Source of the DNA: Anaerolineaceae bacterium
GTDB lineage: Bacteria; Chloroflexota; Anaerolineae; Anaerolineales; Anaerolineaceae
Direction: 5' to 3'
Assembly: GCA_003446605.1 (NCBI GenBank)
Contig: DMDF01000162.1
Span: 1 to 14,829 of the forward strand
Length of the DNA: 14,829 nucleotides
The translations under genes were made by a program, and so were the position numbers. Each line of letters starts with the position of its first letter. Position 1 is the stretch's first letter. Below, one piece after another: positions 13,966-14,829 of the stretch. The notes under the pieces were generated by a model. It saw only the letters and a list, made by a program, of their open reading frames with translations, was not told where the DNA came from and ran no database searches.

Positions 13966-14829
13966 ATGCGAATTGCACAAAATATAACAGAACTGGTAGG
14001 AAATACTCCTTTGGTTTGGTTGAACAAGATCAATGAAAGTAGTGCTGCTCAAATTGCAGCTAAACTTGAATATTTCAATCCATCTCACAGTGTGAAAGAC
14101 CGTATCGGATTATCCATGATCCGGGCTGCTGAGGAAGCAAGTTTGCTCAAAGAGGATACGATCATCCTTGAGCCGACCAGCGGGAATACCGGCATTGGAT
14201 TGGCGTTTATCAGTGCCGCACGCGGCTATCGCTGCACACTGGTCATGCCGGAGAGTGCCTCAGAGGAACGAAAATTAATTTTGAAAGCATACGGCGCTGA
14301 CCTGGTACTGACCCCGGCTGATAGAGGAATGAAAGGCGCTATTGAGAAAGCCCAACAAATGGCACAGGATGATGCGCGTTATTACATCCCAAATCAATTC
14401 GAAAACCCTGCCAACCCACAAATTCATCGCGAGACAACCGCCCAGGAGATCTGGAGTGACACAGATGGAAATGTTGATATCCTCGTATCTGGTGTTGGAA
14501 CAGGTGGAACAATTACCGGAGTGGGAGAAGTTCTTAAACAGAAAAAAGCAGGAGTTCAGGTAATCGCTGTAGAACCGAGCGAATCCGCGGTACTGTCGGG
14601 TAACCAACCCGGGAAACACCCCATTCAAGGAATTGGGGCTGGTTTTATTCCCGACATTCTTAATACGAATATCATTGATGAGATCATCCAGGTGACAGGT
14701 GAGCAAGCCCGAGAAACAGCCCGCAAAACAGCCCACCTCGAAGGTCTGCTGGTTGGCTATTCCTCTGGAGCTGCCATTTACGCCGCCTTGCAGGTAGCCA
14801 GGAGATCCGAAAATCAAGACAAATTGATT
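13966..14829 (+). CDS. cysK: Cysteine synthase (O-acetylserine sulfhydrylase), 3' end outside window
   Basis: CysK makes L-cysteine from O-acetylserine and sulfide with pyridoxal phosphate. The frame runs from ATG 13966 to the window end, 288 codons, nearly complete against the usual 305-310 residues. Motifs: ITELVGNTPLV (7-17); NPSHSVKDRIG (38-48), with Lys44 forming the PLP Schiff base; PTSGNTG (70-76), the substrate-binding loop; GVGTGGTITG, the phosphate-binding loop; and GYSSGAA near the end, with the serine near the PLP ring nitrogen. There is no N-terminal heme domain or C-terminal CBS domain in view, so cystathionine beta-synthase is less likely. GGAG (13957-13960) lies five bases before the ATG. 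The gene follows the attenuator-like leader, which suggests control by cysteine supply. Confidence 0.93.
   Translation, partial: MRIAQNITELVGNTPLVWLNKINESSAAQIAAKLEYFNPSHSVKDRIGLSMIRAAEEASLLKEDTIILEPTSGNTGIGLAFISAARGYRCTLVMPESASEERKLILKAYGADLVLTPADRGMKGAIEKAQQMAQDDARYYIPNQFENPANPQIHRETTAQEIWSDTDGNVDILVSGVGTGGTITGVGEVLKQKKAGVQVIAVEPSESAVLSGNQPGKHPIQGIGAGFIPDILNTNIIDEIIQVTGEQARETARKTAHLEGLLVGYSSGAAIYAALQVARRSENQDKLI

Noticed and set aside
14275..14817. 180-codon minus-strand open frame opposite cysK
   Set aside because: The plus-strand frame encodes unmistakable cysteine synthase motifs (SVKDRIG, TSGNTG, GTGGT). The minus frame is its antisense shadow.
1..14829. CRISPR arrays, insertion sequences, tRNA genes or phage genes
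   Set aside because: I saw no regularly spaced repeats, transposase-like or integrase-like products, or tRNA cloverleaf sequences when reading the window.

Overview
The window reads as ordinary bacterial chromosome with dense housekeeping genes and no mobile element, tRNA, rRNA or CRISPR array that I can see. The SecA lacking a zinc tail, the four-domain S1 protein, the paired M16 peptidases and several small uncharacterised proteins suggest a member of the Chloroflexota, probably Anaerolineae. That placement is inference from protein style; there is no rRNA to confirm it.

Layout. 1-1091: 3' part of secA. 1122-2520: an S1 (rpsA-like) transcription unit with its own sigma70-type promoter, a palindrome over the start site and an intrinsic terminator. 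2561-4372: a small four-helix membrane protein converging with an adrenodoxin-reductase-type ferredoxin-NADP reductase on the minus strand. 4421-9001: a tight plus-strand run of an active M16 peptidase, an inactive M16 partner, acpS, a metallophosphoesterase and a ParB/Srx-like protein; junctions overlap or are only a few bases long, so this is probably one operon. 8998-9263: a small minus-strand gene with a perfect consensus promoter, its stop codon interlocked with that of the operon. 9361-11490: frr-uppS-cdsA (ribosome recycling, undecaprenyl diphosphate, CDP-diacylglycerol), followed by a convergent terminator. 11531-13673: a minus-strand envelope block of a LiaF-like protein, a PspC-domain protein and a SIMPL-domain lipoprotein. 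13740-14829: a regulated leader followed by cysK, which runs off the window end.

The most interesting element is the roughly 190-base leader of cysK. It contains a short reading frame (MMNKNCICNSRGFT, 13803-13847) with two Cys codons. The end of that frame overlaps one strand of a 10-bp stem whose other strand is needed for a terminator hairpin followed by a T run just before cysK. This is the geometry of classical ribosome-mediated transcription attenuation responding to cysteine (Cys-tRNA) supply. I know of no named RNA family that matches it, though I could not search.

Several gene starts were moved from the longest open frame to the start with a well-placed Shine-Dalgarno: the reductase (4372), the second M16 gene (5758), acpS (7046), the ParB-like gene (8087), frr (9373), cdsA (10660), the PspC gene (12855) and the LiaF-like gene (13673).
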